A stretch of 10,873 bases of DNA, from positions 1 through 10,873 of the forward strand of contig DFGZ01000159.1 in the NCBI GenBank assembly GCA_002371295.1, given 5' to 3'. The notes under the pieces are model-generated. The model worked only from the letters and a program-made list of their open reading frames with translations, was not told where the DNA came from and searched no databases. Position numbers and translations under genes: made by a program. The stretch comes from Oribacterium sp. UBA3737. Lineage in GTDB: Bacteria; Bacillota_A; Clostridia; Lachnospirales; Lachnospiraceae. Numbering within the stretch: position 1 is the stretch's first letter; each line of letters begins with the position of its first letter. Below, piece by piece: positions 1 to 6,880 of this stretch.

Positions 1-1
1 A

Positions 2-277
2 TATTTTTACATATATACAGAAGGAAAGATAATGAAATATGAGATCTTTTCTTTCTATCACACTACTGTCGGAAGTGATGCATATTCCGAAGTCAGTGAT
101 GATAAACAGTATGATTCCTATATCAAATACTGCCTGAGAAATTCCTATTTCAGAGGTTATAAGGATGAAATAGACTTTACGGACAGACCTAAAGTGGTAA
201 CATTATCCACCTGTACGGGCCCTGCCGGGGGTACAGAACGGTTTGTAGTTCATGGTGCGCTTATAGCAATCAAATAA
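2..277 (+). CDS. Class B sortase, C-terminal fragment (5' end outside window)
   Basis: The reading frame is open from base 2 and has no stop before the window edge. The ATG at 32 is therefore probably an internal Met rather than the start, because upstream residues YIYT-EGK fit the sortase B pattern 'hxIYT..GK..YEIFS'. Sortase B is a membrane-anchored transpeptidase that cleaves an NPQTN-like sorting signal and links the protein to peptidoglycan. Two of its three catalytic elements are visible: the nucleophilic Cys in VVTLSTCTG (codon 212-214) and the Arg in ERFVVHG (codon 239-241). The catalytic His, the N-terminal membrane anchor and the first half of the beta-barrel would lie upstream. The protein ends shortly after RFVVHGALIAIK, which is normal for the family. 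It is separated from the next gene by about 250 bp and is probably unrelated to the pilus operon. Family assignment is confident; the substrate cannot be told from this fragment. Confidence 0.9.
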   Translation, partial: YFYIYTEGKIMKYEIFSFYHTTVGSDAYSEVSDDKQYDSYIKYCLRNSYFRGYKDEIDFTDRPKVVTLSTCTGPAGGTERFVVHGALIAIK

Positions 278-323
278 AATTTTTGTATAATCTTAAAAAA
301 AACAATATTGAAATAAGATTTGA

Positions 324-353
324 TTGCAAAAATAACCAAAAATGTAATATTAT
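324..353 (+). promoter_or_regulatory. Weak candidate promoter upstream of the 531 gene
   Basis: TTGCAA (324-329) and TATTAT (348-353) are 18 bp apart in a very A/T-rich stretch (278-370). A second -10-like TATAAT preceded by TTTTG lies at 286-291 but has no good -35. The gap between the sortase and the 531 gene is 253 bp, so some promoter is expected here. The exact choice is uncertain because A/T-rich DNA gives many chance matches. Confidence 0.25.
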
Positions 354-436
354 TTAATCAATACTATAAGTTATTAAGAGATATCATCGTCTTATAGAGT
401 TTGCTTAGATTGGGCGTAGAGAACTTTTTTTTGGAT

Positions 437-497
437 GCCCCATATCGTGAAGGCTTCAGACTGTGTTTTTGTCTGATGGATATGGATCTATTTGGGC
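437..497 (+). promoter_or_regulatory. Structured leader candidate (nested helices) upstream of the 531 gene
   Basis: Nested complementary segments are visible: CCATATC (440-446) with GATATGG (479-485), 7 bp; inside it TCAGAC (456-461) with GTCTGA (471-476), 6 bp closing a 9-nt U-rich loop; and outside it GCC (437-439) with GGC (495-497). No U-tract follows, so it does not look like a simple terminator. If transcription starts in the A/T-rich DNA before it, this would be a folded 5' UTR ending about 33 nt before the start codon. I do not recognise a known riboswitch class in it. Confidence 0.35.
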
Positions 498-530
498 AGA
501 TTTGTTGTATAGGATAAAGAGGGGTACAAA

Positions 531-734
531 ATGAATAGTGAAACTTTTATCGTTAATGTCAAGTGCAGGGAAAATTCTTCTTGGCAGGGAAAAGTGACAT
601 GGGCACAGAAGTCCAAGACCAAGTATTTCAGATCAGCTCTTGAGCTTATCAAGATGCTGGACGGAGCTATGGATCATGCTGATGCTCCGGATGATATTTT
701 TGAAGATGAACTTGAAGAAAGTCATGTAGGCTGA
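531..734 (+). CDS. Small SSWQGK-domain protein of unknown function (67 aa)
   Basis: A short protein starting at ATG 531, 6 nt after an AGAGGGG ribosome site (518-524). It consists almost entirely of one domain, residues 4-47: a strand-like TFIVNVKCREN, the motif SSWQGKVTW (16-24), then a helix FRSALELIKMLDGAM, followed by an acidic tail (DDIFEDELEE). The same domain forms the C-terminal half of the next protein, with SSWQGK, a Trp three residues later and a final 'hhxhIDxAL' helix all conserved. From memory, similar short proteins are common in Lachnospiraceae as conserved hypotheticals; I cannot verify that here. There is no signal peptide, membrane segment or catalytic motif, so it is probably cytoplasmic. 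Function is unknown. Its position before the pilus operon may be coincidental. Confidence 0.8.
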   Translation: MNSETFIVNVKCRENSSWQGKVTWAQKSKTKYFRSALELIKMLDGAMDHADAPDDIFEDELEESHVG

Positions 735-785
735 TCACGTTTAAAGTATATTATCCTGCGTCGTGTGTATACGGAGCGGGTTTTT

Positions 786-810
786 GGCACGTCTTAGTGC
801 TTTATTTATT
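786..810 (+). terminator. Weak terminator-like hairpin after the 531 gene
   Basis: GCAC (787-790) pairs with GTGC (797-800) around a 6-nt loop, with one extra G-U pair outside, followed by TTTATTTATT. The stem is short, so termination would be partial at best. Confidence 0.25.
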
Positions 811-872
811 AGGATTTCTCATGATAGTGGAGTGGGCACGGAGTATCATGGAGAGAGGGGTATAAGATATTT

Positions 873-1331
873 ATGGAGAAGCTGAACGGCATTGATCTTG
901 TCTGTATAGCTGTTGACAGCATGACTGAGGAGGATTTCTGCGGAAGTATCTTTACTCAGTATTCTGATGATGCTGTCAGGTTTGATTCAAGTAAGGACAT
1001 GATCAATAAGCTTGAAAATCTGTATGATGAGTGGGGGTTTCCTGAGGCTGCCGAAAAGCCTCGGAGTTTTATGCTTCGTCGACCTGTTTCAGAGGGAGGA
1101 GCAGTGGTTGACGATCCAAAGAAAAGACTCGTTAATATGGCGAGAGAAGTAAAACCTCGTGACGTAAGCGGAGATAAGGGAAGGCTTGCGACGTTTCATG
1201 TGCTTACCGAGATGCGGCAGCACTCCAGCTGGCAGGGCAAGGCAGTCTGGGTTGAAAAAGAGGAAAAGATAGAATTCTTTAGTGTATTGGATTTACTGTT
1301 TTTTATCGATGATGCATTAAAAACAGCCTGA
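873..1331 (+). CDS. Two-domain SSWQGK-family protein of unknown function (152 aa)
   Basis: ATG 873 is preceded by GAGAGGGG (853-860) at a long 12-nt spacing, so initiation may be inefficient or coupled to the tiny frame ending at 865. The protein has two parts. Residues 6-70 read like a compact domain (VCIAVDS..., FCGSIFTQYSDDAVRFDS, a helix MINKLENLYDEWGFPEA, then PRSF). A charged linker (about 72-103) follows. Residues 105-152 are homologous to the whole 67-aa protein upstream: TFHVL..., SSWQGKAVW (118-126), then FFSVLDLLFFIDDAL. It is probably soluble and cytoplasmic; no signal peptide, membrane helix or enzymatic motif is seen. I recall this two-domain arrangement in Lachnospiraceae hypotheticals but know of no function. 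The SSWQGK domain may bind a ligand or partner; that is inference only. Confidence 0.8.
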   Translation: MEKLNGIDLVCIAVDSMTEEDFCGSIFTQYSDDAVRFDSSKDMINKLENLYDEWGFPEAAEKPRSFMLRRPVSEGGAVVDDPKKRLVNMAREVKPRDVSGDKGRLATFHVLTEMRQHSSWQGKAVWVEKEEKIEFFSVLDLLFFIDDALKTA

Positions 1332-1332
1332 A

Positions 1333-1363
1333 TAATGTGAAGTGATCTCTTACTTTCACATTA
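1333..1363 (+). terminator. Possible terminator / hairpin after the 873 gene
   Basis: TAATGTGAA (1333-1341) pairs perfectly with TTCACATTA (1355-1363); GT/AC extends the stem after a one-base bulge, leaving an 8-nt loop. It begins two bases after the stop codon. The downstream run (ACTAATTCTT) is only moderately U-rich, so it may be a weak terminator or a 3'-end stabilising hairpin. Confidence 0.4.
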
Positions 1364-1406
1364 ACTAATTCTTAAGAAAATCTTTCAACTATTTTCGGAT
1401 TAGGGC

Positions 1407-1435
1407 TTGTTAAAAAAATAATTTTCGTGTATCAT
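1407..1435 (+). promoter_or_regulatory. Candidate sigma-A-type promoter for pilB
   Basis: TTGTTA (1407-1412) and TATCAT (1430-1435) are separated by exactly 17 bp. Transcription would start near 1442 and give a leader of about 145 nt before pilB that contains the pseudoknot-like element at 1469-1500. Confidence 0.5.
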
Positions 1436-1468
1436 TGCAGTATTCCAAAAGAAACTAGATGTGTAGGA

Positions 1469-1500
1469 AGCCGGGCGCAAAGTCCGGCTCTTTCTTTGCG
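1469..1500 (+). promoter_or_regulatory. Candidate H-type pseudoknot in the pilB leader
   Basis: Two perfect stems interlock. AGCCGG (1469-1474) pairs with CCGGCT (1484-1489). CGCAAAG, located in that hairpin's loop (1476-1482), pairs with CTTTGCG downstream (1494-1500). Loops are 1 nt (1475), 1 nt (1483) and 4 nt (1490-1493), a geometry compatible with an H-type pseudoknot of 6 + 7 bp. Alternatively the two stems are mutually exclusive: the first, followed by CTTTCTTT, resembles a terminator and the second would act as antiterminator. The sequence does not match a riboswitch class I can name. Confidence 0.5.
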
Positions 1501-1585
1501 AAAAAAGTTATAAAATTGCATAAAATGCACGAATATATTAAGTGTAGATAATACTTAACTATCACCTTATGAAAGCCGTGGATAT

Positions 1586-3280
1586 ATGAGAACGAAAAGA
1601 CTTGGAGATATGCTGGTAGAGTTAAATCTGCTTACAGAACAGCAGTTAAATGAGGCTCTTGCTATACAGAAAAAGGAGCATGAACGACTGGGTACCACTC
1701 TGGTCGATCATGGATACATTACCGAGGCACAGATGGTAGATGCTCTCCGCATACAGCTTGGTATAGATTACATTGACCTTACCAAGACTGATATAGCACC
1801 GGAGATGTCTCAGTATATACCCAAAAATCTCGCAAAGCAGAACAGGATGGTTCCGGTTTCTCTTTCAAAGGACAGTCTGTTCCTGGCCATGGCGGATCCA
1901 ACCAATTTCATGGCCATCGAGGAAGCAAAAAAGGCCAGTAAAAAGATCATCATACCCATGATCGCCGCCGGCAATGCGGTAGACCATGCCATAAACACCC
2001 TGTACGGAAATGAAGGTGCTGCTCAGGCTATGGCTCAGATGCGTGCTGAGGCCGGAATAAGCGATGATGAGATACGAAGCTCCAACGATGATGCCATTGA
2101 CGCAGGTGAGGAGTCTGCACCTACCATACGTCTTGTAAACTCCATCATCGAACGTGCCTTTATTGAAAATGCTTCGGATATCCACTGGGAGCCTACAGAC
2201 GGAGATCTGGTCATCCGTATGAGAATCGACGGAAGACTTCACAAGATCCTGACCATACCACGTAACCTTATGGAGCCGGTAGTGTCGAGAATCAAGATCA
2301 TGAGCCGTATGGATATCATTGAAAGACGTATCCCGCAGGACGGACGTGCCAAGGTACGTGTGAAAGGACAGGAGGTGGATCTTCGTGTGTCCACACTTCC
2401 TACCATTTACGGAGAAAACATTGTTATCAGACTTCTTCGAAGAGACGGTTCAAAGCTTAACAGAAGAGGAATCGGTATACCTGATACAGAGGATGAGAAG
2501 ATATCAAAGCTCCTTCGTCTGACCAGTGGAGTTATCATGATCGTGGGACCTACTGGTTCAGGTAAGTCCTCCACCATGTATGCTTTAGTCAACGAGATGC
2601 TTTCGGAGTCAACGAACCTGATTAGCCTTGAAGACCCTGTTGAGTACAACATTAACGGAGCCATCCAGGTACAGATCAATGAAAAGGTCGGACTGACCTT
2701 TGCCTCCGGACTTCGTTCCATACTCCGTCAGGATCCGGATATCATCTGTGTCGGTGAGATCCGTGACAGCGAGACTGCGGAGATTGCCATGAGAGCTGCC
2801 ATCACCGGACACCTGGTTATCACCACCGTCCATACAGAGGATGCGGTCAGCGCCATTGACCGTCTGAAGGATATGGGAGTTGCTCCGTATCTTATCGCAG
2901 CCGGACTCAGAGGTATCATTTCACAGAGACTCCTGCGCCGTATCTGCGTGAACTGTAAGGAAGAGGAAGAGGTTCCGGTAACAAAGATAAGGATGGCGGG
3001 ACTTTCGGAACGTCCCGGAAGAAAATTCTATCATGGCCGAGGCTGTGATATGTGCTTCAACTCCGGTTACAGAGGACGTATAGGTGATTTCGAAGTTCTG
3101 GTCATGAATGACGCACTGAGACAGTGCATCACCAACGGCGGAGATAAGCAGGAGTTCCAGCGCCTTGCCAAGGAGACGGGCTATGTCACCATGCTCCAGA
3201 ACGCTGACCGTCTTGTAGAAGAAGGAATCACAACTGTTGATGAGGTCATGAGAACAGTTACGGAGCTGGATGATTTCTGA
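1586..3280 (+). CDS. pilB: Type IV pilus assembly ATPase PilB with MshEN c-di-GMP-binding N-terminus
   Basis: PilB is the cytoplasmic hexameric motor that powers pilus extension. At 564 aa it has the normal length. The N-terminus carries two 24-residue MshEN blocks, residues 5-28 (RLGDML...ALAIQ) and 34-57 (RLGTTL...ALRIQ), separated by five residues. This is the arrangement known to bind cyclic di-GMP; the first block has Asn where Gly is usual. The ATPase core shows Walker A GPTGSGKS (321-328), an Asp box (LISLEDPVEY), Walker B-region DPDIICVGEIRD (383-394) and a His box (GHLVITTVHTEDA). A zinc tetracysteine is present as CVNC (454-457) and CDMC (487-490). ATG 1586 is the first start after an in-frame stop at 1556; its ribosome site is weak (GTGGA). 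traX and pilT follow in the same direction, suggesting an operon. Function is well supported; c-di-GMP control is inferred from the motif. Confidence 0.96.
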   Translation: MRTKRLGDMLVELNLLTEQQLNEALAIQKKEHERLGTTLVDHGYITEAQMVDALRIQLGIDYIDLTKTDIAPEMSQYIPKNLAKQNRMVPVSLSKDSLFLAMADPTNFMAIEEAKKASKKIIIPMIAAGNAVDHAINTLYGNEGAAQAMAQMRAEAGISDDEIRSSNDDAIDAGEESAPTIRLVNSIIERAFIENASDIHWEPTDGDLVIRMRIDGRLHKILTIPRNLMEPVVSRIKIMSRMDIIERRIPQDGRAKVRVKGQEVDLRVSTLPTIYGENIVIRLLRRDGSKLNRRGIGIPDTEDEKISKLLRLTSGVIMIVGPTGSGKSSTMYALVNEMLSESTNLISLEDPVEYNINGAIQVQINEKVGLTFASGLRSILRQDPDIICVGEIRDSETAEIAMRAAITGHLVITTVHTEDAVSAIDRLKDMGVAPYLIAAGLRGIISQRLLRRICVNCKEEEEVPVTKIRMAGLSERPGRKFYHGRGCDMCFNSGYRGRIGDFEVLVMNDALRQCITNGGDKQEFQRLAKETGYVTMLQNADRLVEEGITTVDEVMRTVTELDDF

Positions 3281-3377
3281 TGTCTGCATCCGGACTGTTA
3301 CGCGCTTACGTTTTATGAAAGGTTTGGACTGCTTCTGAACCTGATGAGAGGAATCCTCCGATGCCGGATAATGACTT

Positions 3378-4142
3378 ATGAATAAAACAACAATCAAACT
3401 TCTGGCGCTTGTGACCATGCTGCTGGACCATATAGCTCTGATCATTCTGACACCGGGTATAGAGGGCGATGCTCGGATACTTGAGACCCTGCATCTGTCC
3501 CTTCCGACTGCCGTATTTCTCAACAGGGTCTTTCTGAGCGTGGGGAGCATGGCGGGTTCGATTATGATCTACAGCGTGATCGAGGGCTGCCATTACACAA
3601 AAGATATAAAGAAATATCTCCTTAGATTTATCGCATTCGGAATTGTCGCGCAGATTCCCTTTCTGATGCTTGGGATCCGATACCTCAATATGCTCATAGC
3701 TCTTGCACTGTGTCTCATGACCGTGCATGTCAGGTATCATGTGACAGATAAGGGCAGGAGAGGAATGCTGTATCTTTTGCTTATGGCGGCGAACCTCCAC
3801 ACCGACTGGAATCTGAGAGCTGTGCCCTTTACATTGATACTGATCAGGGCTTTTCATCCGGAGCCTAGACCAAGGTGCGTCCGAATAGACAAAAGGGAGC
3901 TTGGGCTCGCGTGGCTCAGATGCATCATACTTTATATGGCAGTGGATTTCTTCTCGGGAGAAAGCATTGCCGAAGTTTTTACCGGCTGCACAGGTGTTTT
4001 GCTTGCAGCTCTTTTGACCACCTTCTGCTACAGCGGAAAGCAGTCGGCTTCGGGTAAGTTCATTAAATACGGTTTCTATGCTTTTTATCCGCTTCATTTA
4101 CTGACACTGATTCTGATTTACCGGAAGATACAAGGGATATAA
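3378..4142 (+). CDS. TraX-family integral membrane protein (putative pilin/surface acetyltransferase)
   Basis: A 254-aa polytopic membrane protein with about seven or eight hydrophobic segments and the TraX family pattern: an N-terminal KLLALVTMLLDHIAL segment, a central G-S-hhIYSVIEGCHYTKDIKKY followed by LLRFIAFGIVAQIPF, and the C-terminal YAFYPLHLL signature (234-242). In the F plasmid, TraX acetylates the N-terminal alanine of F-pilin; chromosomal homologues in Clostridia are mostly uncharacterised. ATG 3378 is the first start after an in-frame TGA (3372-3374) and has a poor ribosome site; it lies 97 bp after pilB and ends 33 bp before pilT. The placement between the two pilus motors is unusual and suggests, but does not prove, a role in modifying pilins or another surface substrate. 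Family membership is fairly sure; enzymatic activity is unproven. Confidence 0.85.
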   Translation: MNKTTIKLLALVTMLLDHIALIILTPGIEGDARILETLHLSLPTAVFLNRVFLSVGSMAGSIMIYSVIEGCHYTKDIKKYLLRFIAFGIVAQIPFLMLGIRYLNMLIALALCLMTVHVRYHVTDKGRRGMLYLLLMAANLHTDWNLRAVPFTLILIRAFHPEPRPRCVRIDKRELGLAWLRCIILYMAVDFFSGESIAEVFTGCTGVLLAALLTTFCYSGKQSASGKFIKYGFYAFYPLHLLTLILIYRKIQGI

Positions 4143-4175
4143 AAGCCTGAAGGCTCATAATAAAGGAGAAGAGAT

Positions 4176-5228
4176 ATGCTGCACATTGAAGATATCGTTG
4201 CACTTGCAAAAAAAAGAGGAGCTTCGGACATTCATCTTATCGAGGGACTTCGTATCAAATGCAGACTCGACGGACGCATAGTGGACCTTGCCGAAAATGT
4301 TCTCACCGCGGATGACTGCGAGCATCTCGCGAAGGAAATGGCAGGGGATAATTTTGATGCCATTAAGGAAATCGGAGAACTCGACTGCGGTGGAAATATC
4401 GCTTCAGAACGTGTGCGTATAAATCTGTTCAGACAGAAGGGCAGCATCTCGGCTGCCATCAGAATACTGTCGGATAAGATCCCGGATCTTGATGTGCTGG
4501 GACTTCCGCCAGTTGTTTCAAGTTTTCCCACTATCCAGAAGGGAATCATTCTTGTTACCGGTGAGACCGGTTCCGGAAAATCAACAACTCTCGCCGCCAT
4601 TCTGGACAAGATTAACCATACAAGAAACGAGCATATCATTACCCTTGAGGATCCTATCGAGTATGTGTACAGTTCGGATAAATGTATCATCAACCAGCGT
4701 GAGATAGGAAAGGATACCGAAAGCTATGCCAACGGCTTAAGAGCTATCCTGAGAGAGGATCCTGACGTAATACTCATCGGAGAAATGCGTGACCTTGAAA
4801 CCATTGAAACCGCACTTACTGCGGCAGAGACAGGTCACCTGGTTTTTGCTACCCTTCATACAAACGGAGCCGTAAGCTCCATCGACAGAATAGTCAGTGT
4901 ATTTCCGGATTCCAAACAGCAGCAGATCAGACTTCAGCTGGCGGGAGCTCTGAAGGCTGTTCTTTCGCAGCAGCTTCTGGTAAGGGCAGAGGGAAAGGGA
5001 CGCTGTGTGGCTGCGGAGGTCATGGTGATGACCAATGCCCTTCAGAACCTCATAAGAGAAGGAAAGACCCATCAGATGCAGAGTTTTATGTTAAGCTCCG
5101 CAGATCAGGGCTCTCTTACCATGGACAACTGTCTTTTGAAGCTTGTGGCTGAAAGAAAGATAAGCGCAGACACAGCTGTGGAAGCGGCTGTAGATCAGGA
5201 CTATGTGAAAAAGAGACTTTTCGGATAA
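4176..5228 (+). CDS. pilT: Type IV pilus retraction ATPase PilT
   Basis: PilT is a cytoplasmic hexameric ATPase that depolymerises pili and drives twitching. At 350 aa the length is typical. The N-terminal PAS-like domain begins MLHIEDIVALAKKRGASDIH, the usual PilT opening. The C-terminal RecA-like domain has Walker A GETGSGKS (129-136), an Asp box (ITLEDPIEY), Walker B DPDVILIGEMRD (195-206) and a His box (GHLVFATLHTNGA). The PilT-specific ALQNLIREGK motif, corresponding to the family's AIRNLIRE retraction motif, and the lack of the long MshEN N-terminus and zinc cysteines separate it from PilB. ATG 4176 lies 6 nt after AGGAGA (4164-4169), a better site than those of pilB or traX. It is likely co-transcribed with them. 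Its presence implies the pili are retractable. Confidence 0.95.
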   Translation: MLHIEDIVALAKKRGASDIHLIEGLRIKCRLDGRIVDLAENVLTADDCEHLAKEMAGDNFDAIKEIGELDCGGNIASERVRINLFRQKGSISAAIRILSDKIPDLDVLGLPPVVSSFPTIQKGIILVTGETGSGKSTTLAAILDKINHTRNEHIITLEDPIEYVYSSDKCIINQREIGKDTESYANGLRAILREDPDVILIGEMRDLETIETALTAAETGHLVFATLHTNGAVSSIDRIVSVFPDSKQQQIRLQLAGALKAVLSQQLLVRAEGKGRCVAAEVMVMTNALQNLIREGKTHQMQSFMLSSADQGSLTMDNCLLKLVAERKISADTAVEAAVDQDYVKKRLFG

Positions 5229-5575
5229 GTCGTATTATTCATGTAAAATCCCAAAATAAATAAAAAATCAATTAAATTAGCTAAACTATTTGTAAAAGAA
5301 GAATTTTGCTGTATAATGCTATTGAAAAAATAAATTACTTACTTTAAAACATAGATAGCGCGTTACTTAAGATATTTGTAAATTATGCCGATATATTGTA
5401 TAGGAAAGATATATATTTAAGTTTCTACATTATCTTTTGGATTTTAATAAAAAATAACAGATTATGGATGATGCAGCAGCTTGTTTTATATCCTTCCGGA
5501 CAGTGACAGAATTACTTGAAGACTGAAAAGTCGATGTATCTTTAGGATGATGCTATGGGAACGGGGTGACGCTAT
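5229..5575 (+). other. Gene-free gap between pilT and pilC
   Basis: 347 bp without a credible coding frame. The first half (5230-5460) is very A/T-rich and carries the promoter listed at 5290-5317. The second half holds only a small GACT-GAAA-AGTC tetraloop hairpin (5521-5532) and the pilC ribosome site GGGGTGA (5563-5569). No clear intrinsic terminator follows pilT. The long 5' UTR of roughly 250 nt was checked for c-di-GMP riboswitch signatures without success. Confidence 0.6.
5290..5317 (+). promoter_or_regulatory. Promoter for the pilC-pilin operon
   Basis: TTGTAA (5290-5295) and a consensus TATAAT (5312-5317) are 16 bp apart. This would give a separate transcription unit for pilC and the first two prepilins, with a leader of about 250 nt. 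Confidence 0.55.
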
Positions 5576-6796
5576 TTGACTACATATTCATATAAGGCTT
5601 TAACTGCAGAGGGTATAGAGACCAGAGGCGTGGTTCAGGCTCAGGATGAATATGCTGCCGTTAGACAGATAAAACAAAAATGTCCTATAGTTACGAGCCT
5701 TACGCCGGTGAATTCGGACATGTCGAAGCTGAAACAGATGCTGTCCACGGATATCGGCAGTCCTCGCATCAAGACCAGAGCCCTCGCACTGATGTGTTCG
5801 CAGTTCGCTATAACACTACAGTCCGGGATGCCCATAGGCAGGGCTATCGACATGATAGCCAAACAGACGGAAGATAAAAAGCTTCGAAAAATACTTACAG
5901 ATGCCGCTGAGGATGTATTGGGTGGTTCGACACTGACCAGCGCATTTGAAAAATATGAGGAGGCTTTTCCTCTTACGTTTTTGGAAACTATCAGGGCAGG
6001 CGAGGTATCAGGAACATTGGAAAACTCGTTCACCAAGATGCACAGGTACTATGAAAGAAGTGCGAAAAACAGCGAAAAGATCAGGAGCGCATTAACTTAT
6101 CCTATTTTCGTTGTTTGCGTTGCATTCATCGTACTCATAGTAATCATGGTGAAGGTCATACCGACAATGGCGGAGGTTTTCTCCAGTCTCGGCGGTGAGC
6201 TCCCGCTGATGACCAAGCTGATGATAGGTATGGCGGATTTCCTGCATGACTGGTGGGCGCTTCTGTTCATTTTGATCCTTGCTTTTGTGATCGGATGGAA
6301 GCTCTATACCAGAACTGAAAAAGGAATGATCACACATGCGAAGCTGATGCTCAGGATGCCGGTACTCGGAAAAATCAATGTCATGAACGGTTCCGCACAG
6401 TTTGCCAATACCATGTCCACCATGCTTGCATCGGGTCTTACACTTAACAACGCCGTGTCTGTAACTTCAAAGGTCCTTGACAATTATCTATTGCAGATGG
6501 ATGTAAAGGATATGATAGGAAAGATCGAAGAAGGAAAACAGATCGGGGAATGTATAAAGGACTGCGGGTATTTTCCGGATTCCCTGAAGGACATGTGCTC
6601 TGTAGGTGAAGAGACCGGTGAGCTTGACAAAACATTGGAAACCATCGGAGATTACTTTGCAGGTGAGACCGAAAGGCTTATTCATCAGGCTATAACCATG
6701 TTGGAGCCTACGCTGCTCGTCCTCATGGCGATTTTTGCAGGTTTCCTTGTAATATCGGTTTATCTGCCGATGTTCACCATGTACGACCTGTTCTGA
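5576..6796 (+). CDS. pilC: Type IV pilus inner-membrane platform protein PilC
   Basis: PilC (GspF family) is the membrane platform that couples the PilB/PilT motors to pilin insertion and removal. At 406 aa the length is standard. The N-terminus YSYKALTAEGIETRGVVQA is the usual opening. Two T2SF domains are visible, about 72-195 and 275-395, each with a matching internal motif: FPLTFLETIRAGEVSGTLE (131-149) and FPDSLKDMCSVGEETGELD (333-351). Membrane segments lie near 177-197, 225-244 and 373-397. The start is a TTG at 5576, 6 nt after GGGGTGA; an in-frame TGA at 5567 rules out a longer form and no nearby ATG gives the full conserved N-terminus. The first prepilin follows 84 bp later without a terminator, so co-transcription is likely. 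Confidence 0.95.
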   Translation: MTTYSYKALTAEGIETRGVVQAQDEYAAVRQIKQKCPIVTSLTPVNSDMSKLKQMLSTDIGSPRIKTRALALMCSQFAITLQSGMPIGRAIDMIAKQTEDKKLRKILTDAAEDVLGGSTLTSAFEKYEEAFPLTFLETIRAGEVSGTLENSFTKMHRYYERSAKNSEKIRSALTYPIFVVCVAFIVLIVIMVKVIPTMAEVFSSLGGELPLMTKLMIGMADFLHDWWALLFILILAFVIGWKLYTRTEKGMITHAKLMLRMPVLGKINVMNGSAQFANTMSTMLASGLTLNNAVSVTSKVLDNYLLQMDVKDMIGKIEEGKQIGECIKDCGYFPDSLKDMCSVGEETGELDKTLETIGDYFAGETERLIHQAITMLEPTLLVLMAIFAGFLVISVYLPMFTMYDLF

Positions 6797-6836
6797 AGGG
6801 GGAACAGAGAATGTAGATATATTAGTAACAAAAGGT

Positions 6837-6852
6837 ACTGCAAGGATGCAGT
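6837..6852 (+). promoter_or_regulatory. Hairpin between pilC and the first prepilin
   Basis: ACTGCA (6837-6842) and TGCAGT (6847-6852) pair perfectly around AGGA, followed by TTCTTATAT. Another 6-bp stem, CTGTTC (6788-6793) with GAACAG (6802-6807), spans the pilC stop codon. Such hairpins could cause partial termination or serve as RNA processing points that raise prepilin mRNA relative to pilC. This role is inferred. Confidence 0.35.
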
Positions 6853-6880
6853 TCTTATATAAATTTAACAAGGAGGTTTT

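Noticed and set aside
32..34. ATG as the start of an 81-aa protein at the left edge
   Set aside because: The frame is open to base 2 and the upstream residues continue sortase B homology, so this Met is probably internal to a gene cut by the window edge.
1475..1490. c-di-GMP-I (GEMM) riboswitch suggested by GCGCAAAG followed by CCGG
   Set aside because: The upstream CAGGGCAAAC-type strand, GNRA-capped first helix and second helix are missing; the bases are better explained by the interlocking stems.
2921..3550. Long reverse-strand frame of 209 aa
   Set aside because: It lies antisense to the conserved PilB C-terminus and the TraX N-terminus; composition looks like a shadow frame and no domain is visible.
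3306..4097. Long reverse-strand frame of 263 aa
   Set aside because: It is antisense to the TraX gene, whose membrane-protein composition and YAFYPLH motif show which strand is real; the reverse frame is rich in His, Lys and Gln and has no family features.
5229..5575. c-di-GMP riboswitch in the long pilC leader
   Set aside because: Only a 4-bp GAAA tetraloop hairpin was found; none of the conserved riboswitch strands could be located.
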